Shown here piece by piece: positions 35,206-44,275 of a stretch of 64,000 nucleotides of DNA. Positions within the stretch are counted from its first letter, which is position 1. Each line of letters begins with the position of its first letter. A program made the translations under genes and the position numbers. The notes beneath the pieces were generated by a model. The model was not told where the DNA came from. It ran no database searches and was given only the letters and a program-made list of their open reading frames with translations. This stretch comes from Bacillota bacterium (GTDB lineage: Bacteria; Bacillota; Clostridia; Christensenellales; SZUA-584): assembly GCA_023406895.1 (NCBI GenBank), contig JAEXTV010000021.1, positions 248,001-312,000 of the forward strand. The letters run 5' to 3'.

Positions 35206-36282
35206 TCAATATATAAAAGGAATAATCTTATATTTCACTTTTTTGGTGTATTCATCCCAAAGCTCACCGTATTTTGCCCTGCAAACCTTGTCGTCGTCGG
35301 CTTGACGGGTAAACATCAGGCAGATATAGTAAGCCGGGTACAGCCACACCATCCAAATCCCGGCGTAGCCGGAGGCAAGTGCGACGGCGACAGCCTGAAT
35401 TATTTCTCCGAGATAGTTAATGTGCCGGCTTGCACCCCAGTAGCCATTCGCAAGCAGGCTGAGTTTCCCGTCGCTGAGAACTTCGGGGGCAATCCAAAGA
35501 AACTTCTTGTCAGGCGCAATTTTAAAGACATACTTTTGCATATTTGCGCCGCGCGTAAATACCCAGCCGCAGAGAAAGAGCGCACCAAAGAGAATGGTCA
35601 GCCACGCAGAATGCCCGGGGCTGGGAAGATCAGCGGTAAACCAAAGTGAGACGGAATAAAAATAGGGATAAAACGCAAGGCAGCCGAATCCCAATTTGAA
35701 CCCAACACGTTCCGCAATGAAATCGTATGTCCATAAATGTATCTTTTCGAATATCAGATAATCAAAGCAAAACCATGTGAGCATCGCGCAGCCGAGAAGA
35801 AAACCATAGTTAATATTTTGTACATTCATGATGTGATACGCCGCAAAAGACAGAACATTCAATTGAAGCATCACGGCGCCGATTAAATAAAACCACATTT
35901 TTGCATCAATAAAGCCGTCTTTGAGCTGCGCATCTTTAACTCTGCCGTACCAAAAATCAGCCAAAAAAGACTTGCCGGTTGGTGGATGTTTGAGGACGAT
36001 GTAAAAAGAATAGGTGAGTCCGATCGCCACCGCGCCGATAAGGCCGAGCCAACGGGTTTCATACAGCCATTCATATGGCACAATATCAAAATACCCAAGC
36101 CCAAACCAAATGAGAATACTTGCCAACAGCACAAATTTGCCATTGATTCTGTAATTCATGGCTTCGCCGGTTTTCTCGTTTTTTACGTATCCTTTTATTC
36201 TTTTAACCGGGATGATTAAGTGTAAAAGCGTGATCATCGCGTAAGCGATAAGCGGCGTGACCAAACCTAAAAACAAATTCAT
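35206..36282 (-). CDS. ERG4/ERG24-family sterol-reductase-like membrane protein
   Basis: A 358-residue polytopic protein with about nine hydrophobic helices. The C-terminal NGYWGASRHINYLGEIIQA and RADDDKVCRAKYGELWDEY-like pattern (observed: RQADDDKVCRAKYGELWDEY) are the two signatures of the delta-14/delta-7/C24 sterol reductase family, which binds NADPH and reduces ring or side-chain double bonds. The true substrate in an anaerobic bacterium is unknown; polyprenoids or host sterols are possible. It overlaps the SDR gene upstream by ATGA, suggesting the SDR works on the same substrate. Confidence 0.82.
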   Translation of the reverse strand: MNLFLGLVTPLIAYAMITLLHLIIPVKRIKGYVKNEKTGEAMNYRINGKFVLLASILIWFGLGYFDIVPYEWLYETRWLGLIGAVAIGLTYSFYIVLKHPPTGKSFLADFWYGRVKDAQLKDGFIDAKMWFYLIGAVMLQLNVLSFAAYHIMNVQNINYGFLLGCAMLTWFCFDYLIFEKIHLWTYDFIAERVGFKLGFGCLAFYPYFYSVSLWFTADLPSPGHSAWLTILFGALFLCGWVFTRGANMQKYVFKIAPDKKFLWIAPEVLSDGKLSLLANGYWGASRHINYLGEIIQAVAVALASGYAGIWMVWLYPAYYICLMFTRQADDDKVCRAKYGELWDEYTKKVKYKIIPFIY

Positions 36283-37067
36283 GACAAACCTCCGGTGTTT
36301 TTTGACATCATTTTGATGGCCGCTTTTCTGCTCAAAACTCTTGTCAGAATAAATCGGCCGAATTTATTGATGATTCCGGGAATGATGAGCGGGCCCTTTC
36401 CTAAAGCATTCAACGTTTGTTCTGCGACTTTGGTCGCTTCCATCGTGCCGGGTGCCGGTTTTGATTTTTCAACCTGTTGATAACCGGGCGTGAGTATGGC
36501 GCCCGCACAGCAGGCAATCACGTCGATGCCGTGGGGCTTGAATTCCTTCCAAAGGCCTTCGGCCAAAATGGCATTGAATGATTTTGTTGCCGCATAAGCC
36601 GCAAGTTTCGGGCTGCCTTGCGCTCCGGCCAAAGATGACATCAGCACTATGCCCCCGCGTTTTCGCTGTATCATCGGCGCAGATAAAAGTTTTGTGAGCA
36701 GCAGCGGGCCTTTGACATTGACAGCCGCGGCAAGAGCCAATTGATCTTCGCTCGTATTTTCGAATAAACCAATCGGCGCAAAGGCCGCATTGTATACAAG
36801 TAAACCAATTGATACATTTAGAATGCTGATCAGTTTTTTTACGTTTTCGAAATCGGCCATATCCGCTGTGATAGTAATGACATCGATTTCATAAGCGTCT
36901 TTCAGCCGGGCCGCCGCCGTTTTGAGCCGATCTTCCTGACGCGCGATAAGAACAAGATTTAATCCCCGCCGCGCAATCGCCTCTGCAAAAGCAAAGCCTA
37001 ATCCGTCAGAGCCACCGGCAACCAACGCGTACGGACCATATTTTTCTTTGAACTGCGTCTTTATCAT
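36279..37067 (-). CDS. Short-chain dehydrogenase/reductase (17-beta-HSD-like)
   Basis: A 262-residue SDR. The cofactor motif is GGSDGLGFAFAEAIARRG (TGxxxGxG class), NAA appears as YNAAFAPIG, and the catalytic Ser and YxxxK appear in LMSSLAGAQG and YAATKSFNAI. It resembles the DltE/17-beta-HSD-like classical SDRs. Start 37067 (MIKTQF) is supported by AGGTGG; the frame upstream is open but unsupported. It is coupled by ATGA to the ERG4/ERG24-like gene. Confidence 0.85.
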   Translation of the reverse strand: MIKTQFKEKYGPYALVAGGSDGLGFAFAEAIARRGLNLVLIARQEDRLKTAAARLKDAYEIDVITITADMADFENVKKLISILNVSIGLLVYNAAFAPIGLFENTSEDQLALAAAVNVKGPLLLTKLLSAPMIQRKRGGIVLMSSLAGAQGSPKLAAYAATKSFNAILAEGLWKEFKPHGIDVIACCAGAILTPGYQQVEKSKPAPGTMEATKVAEQTLNALGKGPLIIPGIINKFGRFILTRVLSRKAAIKMMSKNTGGLS

Positions 37068-37176
37068 AGGAACCACCTTAACACTTTGCCGTTTACCCAC
37101 GACCATGTTACCATTTTCGAAGATGTCTTTAAGATGCCTTGTTATACAGGCTGATTTCATACAAATATCCATGCAA

Positions 37177-37240
37177 CTATTTTCAGATAAGACTGCGATC
37201 CTCTTTTTATCGCAAGCTTTTTATCTGATAGGGCTTGTTC
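37177..37240. other. Stem-loop in the 320-base spacer between vanZ and the SDR-sterol reductase genes
   Basis: An outer stem TCAGATAA/TTATCTGA encloses a second stem TGCGAT/ATCGCA. It lies in the putative leader of the SDR/ERG operon or the trailer of vanZ. Without a clean T tract I cannot call it a terminator. The remaining spacer (37068-37386) shows nothing else. Confidence 0.4.
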
Positions 37241-37386
37241 CTCGTCATGAATGCTATGCTGTATAGTGAATGATATATTAAATAAGTGATATCCGACATT
37301 ATTATGTTTCTTCTGTTTACTGCATTTATTATAGCTTATACCAGCATTCTACTCAACAGATATCGGTGAAATGTGGCGAATGCTGT

Positions 37387-37896
37387 TTATAGATTAATTC
37401 TCAAAGGTAAAGAATCAGTGACCAACAAAACGAAGAACAGAACGATACATATCGTTAACATCAAAAAAAATATGTTCAAAACTTTATTGGTTCTTCTTTT
37501 GAGTATTTTAAATAATAGCTCATAAATGCCTATTCCGGCCAGTCCGCCCAATGCATTACAAAGCAAGTCTGTGATGTCCGTTCGCCCGATGGCAAAAACA
37601 AACTGAAGAATTTCAAAAATCATACTCACACAAAGAATGATTATGACTTTTTTTATAAACGACCATTTATTTCTTAGGATACAGAGATAAGTACCCAATG
37701 GAATGAAAAACAACACATTGTAAATCTCGTTTGCCCCAATCCCTGAACTATGAAATGGAACCAGATTGATTATTCTGAAACGATCCATTTCATCAAAAGT
37801 AAAGTGAAGTTTAAACAAAATGATCCATATTAATACCAATACATAAATGATGAATAATACCAATGTGAGCGTATCATGACGTTTAGCCTTATCCAT
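37387..37896 (-). CDS. VanZ family membrane protein
   Basis: A 169-residue protein with four to five membrane helices. NLVPFHSSGIGANEIYNVLFFIPLGTYL (shortened: EIYNVLFFIPLGTYL) and EILQFVFAIGRTDITDLLCNALGGLAGIG (shortened: GRTDITDLLCNALGG) are the VanZ-like motifs. VanZ confers low-level teicoplanin resistance in enterococci; most chromosomal homologues have unknown roles. No vanA-type genes are nearby, so resistance is not implied. Confidence 0.88.
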   Translation of the reverse strand: MDKAKRHDTLTLVLFIIYVLVLIWIILFKLHFTFDEMDRFRIINLVPFHSSGIGANEIYNVLFFIPLGTYLCILRNKWSFIKKVIIILCVSMIFEILQFVFAIGRTDITDLLCNALGGLAGIGIYELLFKILKRRTNKVLNIFFLMLTICIVLFFVLLVTDSLPLRINL

Positions 37897-38082
37897 TAGA
37901 TCTCCTTAAACCTTATTGTTCTTTCATATCATTCGATAAGTTATATTCAATATAACGCGATCACAGCCACGGTTCAAATCACCAAGTCAGCCGTGAATTT
38001 TCACATTGACTTACTCGTAAAGCGTTTGATATTGTCTATTCATCATTTTACAGTTCACATGGTTGATTACCTTCTAACAGTA

Positions 38083-38217
38083 TTAGCTCCAGCTATTTTG
38101 TTCTTTCAATGAATCTAAATACATATCCATTTCTCCAGTATTTAATCCCAAATCATAGTTTTATGTAATCCAGTGTCCCCTGCGTTCCAGACAATTGCGC
38201 TTTTCTTAAACTATGAT
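38083..38217 (-). pseudogene. Possible decayed coding remnant, unidentified
   Basis: On the minus strand a coding-like stretch KKSAIVWNAGDTGLHKT shifts frame into DLGLNTGEMDMYLDSLKEQ and ends at a TAA at 38083, with codon use like neighbouring genes. No start codon or ribosome binding site is visible. I do not recognise the family. The rest of 37897-38259 shows no gene. Confidence 0.3.
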
Positions 38218-38259
38218 CAATCAAACCCACATGAATCCATTGGTACTTAAGGCGTCATC

Positions 38260-39048
38260 TCACAGCAGTGTCTCATATTTAAACTTTCCATAAGCACCTC
38301 GCAAGGTCAAAAGTGCTATCGCGCCCAATACAATGCCGATTCCAAGAAGAAGCCACAATCCAACCAGCAAGATGCCCGTAAATTGACCGGCAGCAAGCAA
38401 AATGATCGGCAAAATCAGAAACACACTGCGTTGCTGCGATTCTTCGAACGACTGCGCCTTTGCAGAGCCCCGAACAATAACGGTAATCGCAATCATTGAT
38501 ATTGCAGGTGCTATGATCAGCATGACAATAAGCCAACTGATATTCGGCAAGATCATCCCGCCCTTTGTGACGACTAGCTCGATCTCAAAAACCAAAGTCA
38601 TAATGACAAATGACAAAAGAGATACCACCATACTCAATATGAATGACGCCAAAATCTTTGCATTAAAAATCTGTTTAAGTGAAAGCGGGCAGTAAAGCAG
38701 GGTTTCCAGCGTACGTTTTTCCTTTTCCCCCACGAATGAGCCGGCAGCCATCACCGTTGATGCCATGATGGGAATAATCAAAAAGAAGATTGGCAGAATA
38801 TTATTAAGCAGCAAGCTTATTAATGACTCTCGCAAGTCACCCGCTTGCATACTTTGGGGCAATATATCCAGCAACTGCTTAAAATCAGGTGAATCGATCG
38901 GTGTCAGTGCAATTAAAAACACAAAAATTGATGGCAGAACAACAGTAAACACAAGCGGCACAATGAGCATCACAGAAAGCATCCGCTTGTTCGCAGTCAT
39001 ATTGCGTAAATCCTTATTAATAATAGCCTTTTCCATAGAATTGATCAT
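38260..39048 (-). CDS. ABC-2 type transporter permease
   Basis: A 262-residue permease with six hydrophobic helices. The conserved cytoplasmic segment SFVGEKEKRTLETLLYCPLSLKQIF (shortened: GEKEKRTLETLLYCPLS) is typical of ABC-2 permeases of the NatB/YhaP type. It is coupled to the ATPase gene upstream by an ATGA overlap. The substrate cannot be predicted; candidates are Na+, antibiotic or lipid. Confidence 0.87.
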   Translation of the reverse strand: MINSMEKAIINKDLRNMTANKRMLSVMLIVPLVFTVVLPSIFVFLIALTPIDSPDFKQLLDILPQSMQAGDLRESLISLLLNNILPIFFLIIPIMASTVMAAGSFVGEKEKRTLETLLYCPLSLKQIFNAKILASFILSMVVSLLSFVIMTLVFEIELVVTKGGMILPNISWLIVMLIIAPAISMIAITVIVRGSAKAQSFEESQQRSVFLILPIILLAAGQFTGILLVGLWLLLGIGIVLGAIALLTLRGAYGKFKYETLL

Positions 39049-39968
39049 TTGGCCGCTCCTTTCTTTTCATCACGCTGTTTAATCAGTGCAAAATATATCT
39101 CTTCCAGCGAGGGTTTTCGTGCCGTTACATGATAGACCTTACCGCCTGCGTCAACAATGCTTTTAACAATTAACGGCAGGTCCTCTTCTGATTGGATGTC
39201 AATCTCACAGCTTTTATCATTAACCAATTTTACTGCCATATTGTCTGGATATTTATCAGCTCTGATGGTAGCGGTCATGCCGGAAAACACCATCGACCGA
39301 ATATGATCGATATCGCCGACTGCAAGCATTGTCCCTTGATCAATCAGCCCATATCCGGTGCAAATCTCCTGTGCATAACGCAGTTGGTGGGTGCAAAGAA
39401 AAATGGTGGTGCCTTTATCGGTTGACAGATGCATAATTAAATTGTTGACGCTTTGCACACTTTCGGGATCCAGCCCAGATGTCGGCTCATCTAGAAAGAG
39501 AATTTTGGGGCTGTGAAGCATGGCTCTCGCCAAAGACAGGCGCTGTCGCATGCCAGTCGAATAAGCTGAAAGCTTTTTATCTTTATCATCTAACAAGCCC
39601 AGAATGTCCAACATTTCCTGCCCGCGCTTTTTGCTGTCTTCTTGAGTTAATCCAAATACTGTCCCATAGAAAATAAGATTTTGCAGTCCTGATAGATTGT
39701 CATACATTTGAGCGTGTTCAGTCACCACCCCAACCATCTTATGAACCTGCTCAGGATGAACAGCGGGGTCTACTCCCAGTACAAGGCTTGAGCCCTCTGT
39801 GGGCGACAACATTCCGGTCAGAACCTTAACCGCAGTTGTTTTGCCGGCTCCGTTTGGCCCCAGAAATCCGAAAACTTCTCCTTCATCAAGCGTAAAGCAA
39901 ACATTGTCAAGAGCTTTTGTGCCATCTGAGTAGCTTTTGGATAGATTGTTGACTGTAATTGATTTCAT
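39045..39968 (-). CDS. ABC transporter ATPase (ABC-2 type partner)
   Basis: A 307-residue ATPase with GPNGAGKTTAVKVLTG, the signature LSAYSTGMRQRLSLARAML and ILFLDEPTSGLDPES, the DrrA/CcmA/NatA subfamily layout. A C-terminal about 80-residue extension ending in HVTARKPSLEEIYFALI is typical for this subfamily. I start at 39968 (MKSITVNNLS) with AGGAGG six bases upstream; the longer frame adds 55 unsupported residues. Confidence 0.9.
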   Translation of the reverse strand: MKSITVNNLSKSYSDGTKALDNVCFTLDEGEVFGFLGPNGAGKTTAVKVLTGMLSPTEGSSLVLGVDPAVHPEQVHKMVGVVTEHAQMYDNLSGLQNLIFYGTVFGLTQEDSKKRGQEMLDILGLLDDKDKKLSAYSTGMRQRLSLARAMLHSPKILFLDEPTSGLDPESVQSVNNLIMHLSTDKGTTIFLCTHQLRYAQEICTGYGLIDQGTMLAVGDIDHIRSMVFSGMTATIRADKYPDNMAVKLVNDKSCEIDIQSEEDLPLIVKSIVDAGGKVYHVTARKPSLEEIYFALIKQRDEKKGAAK

Positions 39969-40173
39969 GACAATCCTCCTGAATATTGACTTCGTTGCAC
40001 TATATAAACAAAAAGTCTGCAATTTAAACAACTCATATAAATTCCTGTATGTCTCTGGAAAAGCAGCCAATTTCGCAGCGACATCCAGCCTGTTCCTCAA
40101 CGTTGGGTAATAACAAAAATAATTAAAATACAACCAGGCGCGATCCCCAGATTGGATTTTATATCTCTAAGGT

Positions 40174-40716
40174 TTATATCCCTCTAGATATATGTAAAAT
40201 CTGATAAGAGTTACTATTACATAACCCATCCGGGCGTTTCTTATAAAAATAGAAGTGGCTGTATTCCCATTTATCTGGATTGTATATACATACCTGTCCC
40301 GAAAATTCATTATCACTTTGGTTAGGTTTTAAAACGCTTTCCCGAAAGGATGATAAAGATAATCGGGGAACAATGTAGTATTTATCTTCCGTCACAAATT
40401 TCGAATCCATAAAATCGTTTTTCAGATCTATTAAAAGTGGCACACCAATATTTATATTCTGCCAGCCGAAAGACTTTATAATGTTATCATAATAACCTCC
40501 GAATAAGAACTGATTCATTCCATTACTATCTTTCCATATATAAAGGGGGGCATAAATATTTTCAAAACTGTCCGCATTACGTTCTTGAATTAAATAACAT
40601 TTAAAAAGCAATCCCTGAAAACCATCTGTCTTATCGCCATTATCTGCTACTCTTTTTTTAATGATCTGCATGTCATAATCATTTGGCAAGTTTATTCTAT
40701 ATTGCATTGTGATCAT
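40174..40716 (-). CDS. DUF4865 family protein
   Basis: A 180-residue soluble protein. The N-terminus MQYRINLPNDYDMQIIKKRV followed by GFQGLLFKCYLIQER and a central FLFGGYYDNIIKSFGWQ fits DUF4865, a family with no established function. The GAGGAGAATAT upstream supports the ATG at 40716 or the internal ATG at 40707. It is alone between the ABC-2 system and the acetoacetate-decarboxylase-like gene. Confidence 0.75.
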   Translation of the reverse strand: MITMQYRINLPNDYDMQIIKKRVADNGDKTDGFQGLLFKCYLIQERNADSFENIYAPLYIWKDSNGMNQFLFGGYYDNIIKSFGWQNINIGVPLLIDLKNDFMDSKFVTEDKYYIVPRLSLSSFRESVLKPNQSDNEFSGQVCIYNPDKWEYSHFYFYKKRPDGLCNSNSYQILHISRGI

Positions 40717-40864
40717 AATATATTCTCCTCAAAAATTTTACCTCGAGTTTTCTGCTTCACTCAAATAAATGCAATTAATAAAACGCGCACAGCTTGTTAC
40801 ATTTACTTGGATAAGATCGTTGGATTATTTCACTCATTTAAGTAACATTTCAGAGTACTATTCT

Positions 40865-41524
40865 TCAGGCGTCTTCAATAAGGGCTTTTGGAAAAGTGAT
40901 GGCGAATGGCTCTACCCTAATGGCCGCGATCGGCTTACAAACTGAAATGTCAGGAAATAATTCTGAATTGACATTCAATTCTTCAATTTTAGCAAAACGA
41001 CCTATGCCACTTCCCGAAAAAGTTGTATTATAATATTTTCCTTCATACATCTGCACAAGCGGAAAAGGAAGCAATTTTGTATTAACCGGAAACGGTAACC
41101 TGCCAGAGCGAATGACAAACTCAGCCACAAGAGTTCCGCCAAAACTAACCCGGATATGCTCCTCGCGGCTGTTGAGTTTCTCAAAGCAAAACTCCGCCTG
41201 CTGCTTGGGGATTCCCCAGTTCGCTCTTCCGTTCACAACGCTTTCTCTAGAAGATACATAGATTTTACTGATAGTATCGAGCCTCCTTCCATTGAAATCG
41301 AATTTGCCCGGAATGAACAGCAGCTCTCCGTAAGGTCCCGCATCAGATTGGATATAATCCACAAGCATAACACTTCCGAAACCGCCGATATAATGCCCCT
41401 GCAGGAATTCCGGTACATTGCCGCATTTTTCTACGAATTCGGGTTTAAACCGATAGATCAGAATATAGCCTTTGCCCTGTAAACTCCACGGAGCCGGAAA
41501 TGAAGGCACCACAGATTCCATCAT
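40865..41524 (-). CDS. Acetoacetate decarboxylase family protein
   Basis: A 219-residue protein. PAPWSLQGKGYILIYRF at the start, then GGFGSVMLVDYIQSDAGPYGELLFIPG and WGIPKQQAEF fit the acetoacetate decarboxylase-like fold. The usual paired catalytic Lys/Glu-Lys arrangement is not clear, so decarboxylation is doubtful; many relatives are of unknown function. ATG 41524 overlaps the SDR stop (TAATG) with GGGAG upstream, so the two are coupled and may share a substrate. Confidence 0.75.
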   Translation of the reverse strand: MMESVVPSFPAPWSLQGKGYILIYRFKPEFVEKCGNVPEFLQGHYIGGFGSVMLVDYIQSDAGPYGELLFIPGKFDFNGRRLDTISKIYVSSRESVVNGRANWGIPKQQAEFCFEKLNSREEHIRVSFGGTLVAEFVIRSGRLPFPVNTKLLPFPLVQMYEGKYYNTTFSGSGIGRFAKIEELNVNSELFPDISVCKPIAAIRVEPFAITFPKALIEDA

Positions 41525-42309
41525 TAATGTTCTCCCTTCCGCTGGCCTGTTAGCAGCCAATTTTTGAATTTACGGTTATATATGCAGACATAAAGCGCGT
41601 TAATGAACGGCAGTATTCGGTTAAGCAGATTTGTCGCATAGAAAACTTTTGAGGGATAAATCCGTTTTCGGTTCTTCTGTATTCCAACCACAGTCCTTCG
41701 CGCGACCGTATCAGCGGTCTGAGTCGGCCACGCAACCGGAATGTTGTGGCCTGCACGGGAAAAGAAATTTGTTTTGGTTGCTATCGGATAAACCACCTGA
41801 AAATGCTGTCCCTTCTCAAGCTCAAAACGGTAGGCATCCGCAAATCCCCTGATTGCAGCTTTTGTACCGCTGTACAGCGAGTATCCGGGAAGCGAAAGTA
41901 AGCTCATTCCACTGGCTGTGACTAAAAAGTTGTATGGCTGGCTTCCATGAAGTTCTTTCATTTTTTCCGCACAATATATAAAGCCCATCACGTTTGTTTC
42001 AAAAATGGCTTCAATATGCGCCCAATCCGGCTTATCTATCTTTTCAAAATAGGCAAACCCAGCATTGGCTATAAACAGATCTATGCCGCCCATCTTTTCC
42101 AGTGAAAATGCAAATAGGCCGTCCAGTTCTTCCTGCTTGGAAACGTCGCATTTTCTGAGATATAGTTTTGGGTCTGATAGATTCAACTTCTCGATTTGCC
42201 TTGCAGATGCTACAACTGTGCAGTCTATTTTCAGCAATATTTTCAGCAATTCCAAACCAATACCAGAGGATGCACCGGTAATAACGATCCGCTTTCCTTC
42301 CAGCTTCAT
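41524..42309 (-). CDS. Short-chain dehydrogenase/reductase
   Basis: A 261-residue classical SDR: TGASSGIGLELL cofactor motif, CDVSKQEEL, NAGFAYFEK, catalytic Ser in VTASGMSLLS and Tyr-Lys in YSLYSGTKAAIRGF. A hydrophobic C-terminal stretch (about 225-250) suggests membrane association. It is followed by the coupled acetoacetate-decarboxylase-like gene; GGAGC upstream of ATG 42309 is the ribosome binding site. Substrate unknown. Confidence 0.88.
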   Translation of the reverse strand: MKLEGKRIVITGASSGIGLELLKILLKIDCTVVASARQIEKLNLSDPKLYLRKCDVSKQEELDGLFAFSLEKMGGIDLFIANAGFAYFEKIDKPDWAHIEAIFETNVMGFIYCAEKMKELHGSQPYNFLVTASGMSLLSLPGYSLYSGTKAAIRGFADAYRFELEKGQHFQVVYPIATKTNFFSRAGHNIPVAWPTQTADTVARRTVVGIQKNRKRIYPSKVFYATNLLNRILPFINALYVCIYNRKFKNWLLTGQRKGEH

Positions 42310-42515
42310 ACCATTATGCTCCTTTCATTGCTTGCCAACATTAAAGAAATGTTTCAGACCGATCTGCCAGGGCCCAGGGCATCTTCGACGGTCAATGACC
42401 AGAACCCTATATTGGACATTTTAACTTATTCAACATCAAGGCACATCAGTCACTATATCTTTGTTATAACAAATGTACTGAACAATGAGAATACACTTTC
42501 CAAAATAAATTGCCA

Positions 42516-42648
42516 TTACTGTTCCAGAATCTTCTTGTGCGATGCAATCATACCTTCATTCATTTTGTTTCCTATTTTAGATTTCACCTTCGGAGAGAAT
42601 ATGAGGCACCTGCAAGGTGCATTTTTAGCGTTGTTGCTGTTCTGAAAA
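42516..42648 (-). pseudogene. Remnant of the 3' end of a flavodoxin-type NAD(P)H oxidoreductase gene
   Basis: The minus strand encodes SPKVKSKIGNKMNEGMIAS and an earlier, shifted-frame LKMHLAGA, matching the C-terminus of the intact gene at 44276-45604 (LKMYLVGALISSPKLKAKIGNKMNEGMIAP, compared in pieces). DNA identity is high through about 120 bases. The fragment is cut on its 5' side exactly where the IS3-type terminal repeat begins, so the insertion or a related deletion destroyed a paralogue. Confidence 0.8.
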
Positions 42649-42858
42649 GACCCCAAAAAGTTAGATAAATATTTTACTTTGCAGTCGAAAGAGCTTGCCG
42701 CCTATAAAAAGCGGGTGGTAAGCCGTTTCATTTTGCTTTAATTACGGCGATTGTTGTAGTAGTCAATGTAATCTATTAATTTTTTGCCTTGAAATGCTCT
42801 ATCGAGCTAAATTCCTAAAAATCGAGCAACTTGCTGTTAAGCAGACCAAAGAAGCACT
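42649..42858 (-). mobile_element. Remnant of an IS3-family insertion sequence (transposase C-terminus and terminal repeat)
   Basis: The plus strand begins GACCCCAAAAAGTTAGATAA, the typical IS3-family end. On the minus strand, decayed frames read CFFGLLNSKLL, FSSIEHFKA and KKLIDYIDYYNNRRIKAKMKRL, the C-terminus of the DDE integrase OrfB, interrupted by stops and frameshifts. Only about 210 bases remain, lacking the catalytic core and other end, so the element is dead. It lies between the flavodoxin remnant and the end of the GGDEF gene. Confidence 0.75.
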
Positions 42859-42860
42859 TG

Positions 42861-43949
42861 TTAAACAAGAATTTCGTTTTGCTCCATATGCACTCTGTTT
42901 CGTCCCGCGTGTTTCGCAGCATATGCAGCCGCATCCGCCCGGTCGATTACCTTTTCATAGTTGTGAACTTGCTCTTCACCGCAGTAGGCAGCTCCAATAC
43001 TGACGGTGATGCGACGTCCGTCCATATCTGCGCTTTGTACGGCAATCCGCAAGCTTTCTGCAACAGAATAAATTTCCTTTTCACTGTATCCATAGGCCAG
43101 TGCTACAAATTCTTCACCGCCATATCGATAGAAGTGCAGCCGGAAATTCTGCATGTATTTTGTTATCACTTCGCCAAAACAACCTAGGCATCTATCGCCG
43201 GCGGCATGGCCGTAGCTATCATTAAGCTCCTTGAAGTTGTCAATATCAAGCATCAGAATTCCGGAGGGTTTTTCTGCATCCGGCGTTTCCAGATACGCCA
43301 GCATTTCAAAAAGCTTGCGACGGTTAGGCAGCCCTGTCAGCATATCAGTCTCTTTTTCGAGGATCAGCAGACGTCTCGCTTCGAAGCTTTCCAGACGAAC
43401 CTGCATCAACGTTTTTCCTAGATAGCACCCAAGAACAGCGGCGCACAGGCAATTAATTGTATCATCAAGAGCATATTGAGGTTTGAGATAAAATGCCAGT
43501 GTTGTATGCACCACAAACCAGAAGACCAAGAACAGTCTTACCCGGCGGGGACGGTCGATGAAGCTGAGCGGCATGATGCCGAACCCTCCCAGCAGAATTG
43601 TCGCGCGCATATTGGGCGAGTGAATGACACTCAGATATATCGCAAACAGGAACAGAACTGAAAAGCTGGCATACAGTCCAACAAGCGTATGCTTTTTTAT
43701 AACCGGAATCTTAAACAGAATGAACAGTATGAAGAAAGCCGAAAATGTCAGCAAGTAAGCAGGGATGGCGTCGGCCTTTGTATTGCTGAAGGGTACAGCC
43801 GCCAGCGGCAGCAACGACAGCGCCCACCCTATGGGCAGTAGTGTGGACAGCGTCTTTTCGTTATAATCGCCGATGGCCTTGCAGTTATCGGATGAAAGCT
43901 GATTATATATTTTTTCTTGATTCCCAAATAGATTTGACCATTTTCCCAT
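42861..43949 (-). CDS. Membrane-bound GGDEF diguanylate cyclase
   Basis: A 362-residue protein with about six membrane helices (about 35-190) followed by a GGDEF domain. DMLTGLPNRRKLFEML opens the domain, DIDNFKELND holds metal-binding Asp residues and YGGEEF is the active-site signature. It should make cyclic di-GMP. The usual inhibitory RxxD site before the signature reads RLHF, so product inhibition is probably lost. Start 43949 (MGKWSN) has GAGGTGG five bases upstream. Its stop immediately precedes the IS3 remnant. Confidence 0.9.
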   Translation of the reverse strand: MGKWSNLFGNQEKIYNQLSSDNCKAIGDYNEKTLSTLLPIGWALSLLPLAAVPFSNTKADAIPAYLLTFSAFFILFILFKIPVIKKHTLVGLYASFSVLFLFAIYLSVIHSPNMRATILLGGFGIMPLSFIDRPRRVRLFLVFWFVVHTTLAFYLKPQYALDDTINCLCAAVLGCYLGKTLMQVRLESFEARRLLILEKETDMLTGLPNRRKLFEMLAYLETPDAEKPSGILMLDIDNFKELNDSYGHAAGDRCLGCFGEVITKYMQNFRLHFYRYGGEEFVALAYGYSEKEIYSVAESLRIAVQSADMDGRRITVSIGAAYCGEEQVHNYEKVIDRADAAAYAAKHAGRNRVHMEQNEILV

Positions 43950-44275
43950 ACTTTCCACCTCAGCCGGGTATGCTACAGACATGGCAACCCATCGTATAAA
44001 TCTCAATTTACGGCCCACATTAACGACCAGTGTGTCTACGCAACTCGATAAAACCAAAAGCATCTAAAAATTGACCACTCGCGAATTGCTGACATATAAT
44101 CTGCTCTGTCATAATGCTAACTCTAATCTTAAAGTTCTAACGCCTCGCATTTTTTCAATACTCTTGAGCCAATAATATAAACAATCAAAAAGAGGCAAAA
44201 ATAAATACTGTCCCGTCATAAACTGCTTTTGAAACGACACCATACACTTTTACACTTTCCGCTCTTTACTAAATG

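Noticed and set aside
37387..37896. Glycopeptide resistance cluster around vanZ
   Set aside because: No vanHAX or vanRS genes occur in the window; a lone VanZ-like protein is common in Clostridia.
42794..43003. Plus-strand 69-residue frame at the GGDEF/IS3 junction
   Set aside because: It spans the IS3 remnant and the antisense of the GGDEF domain.
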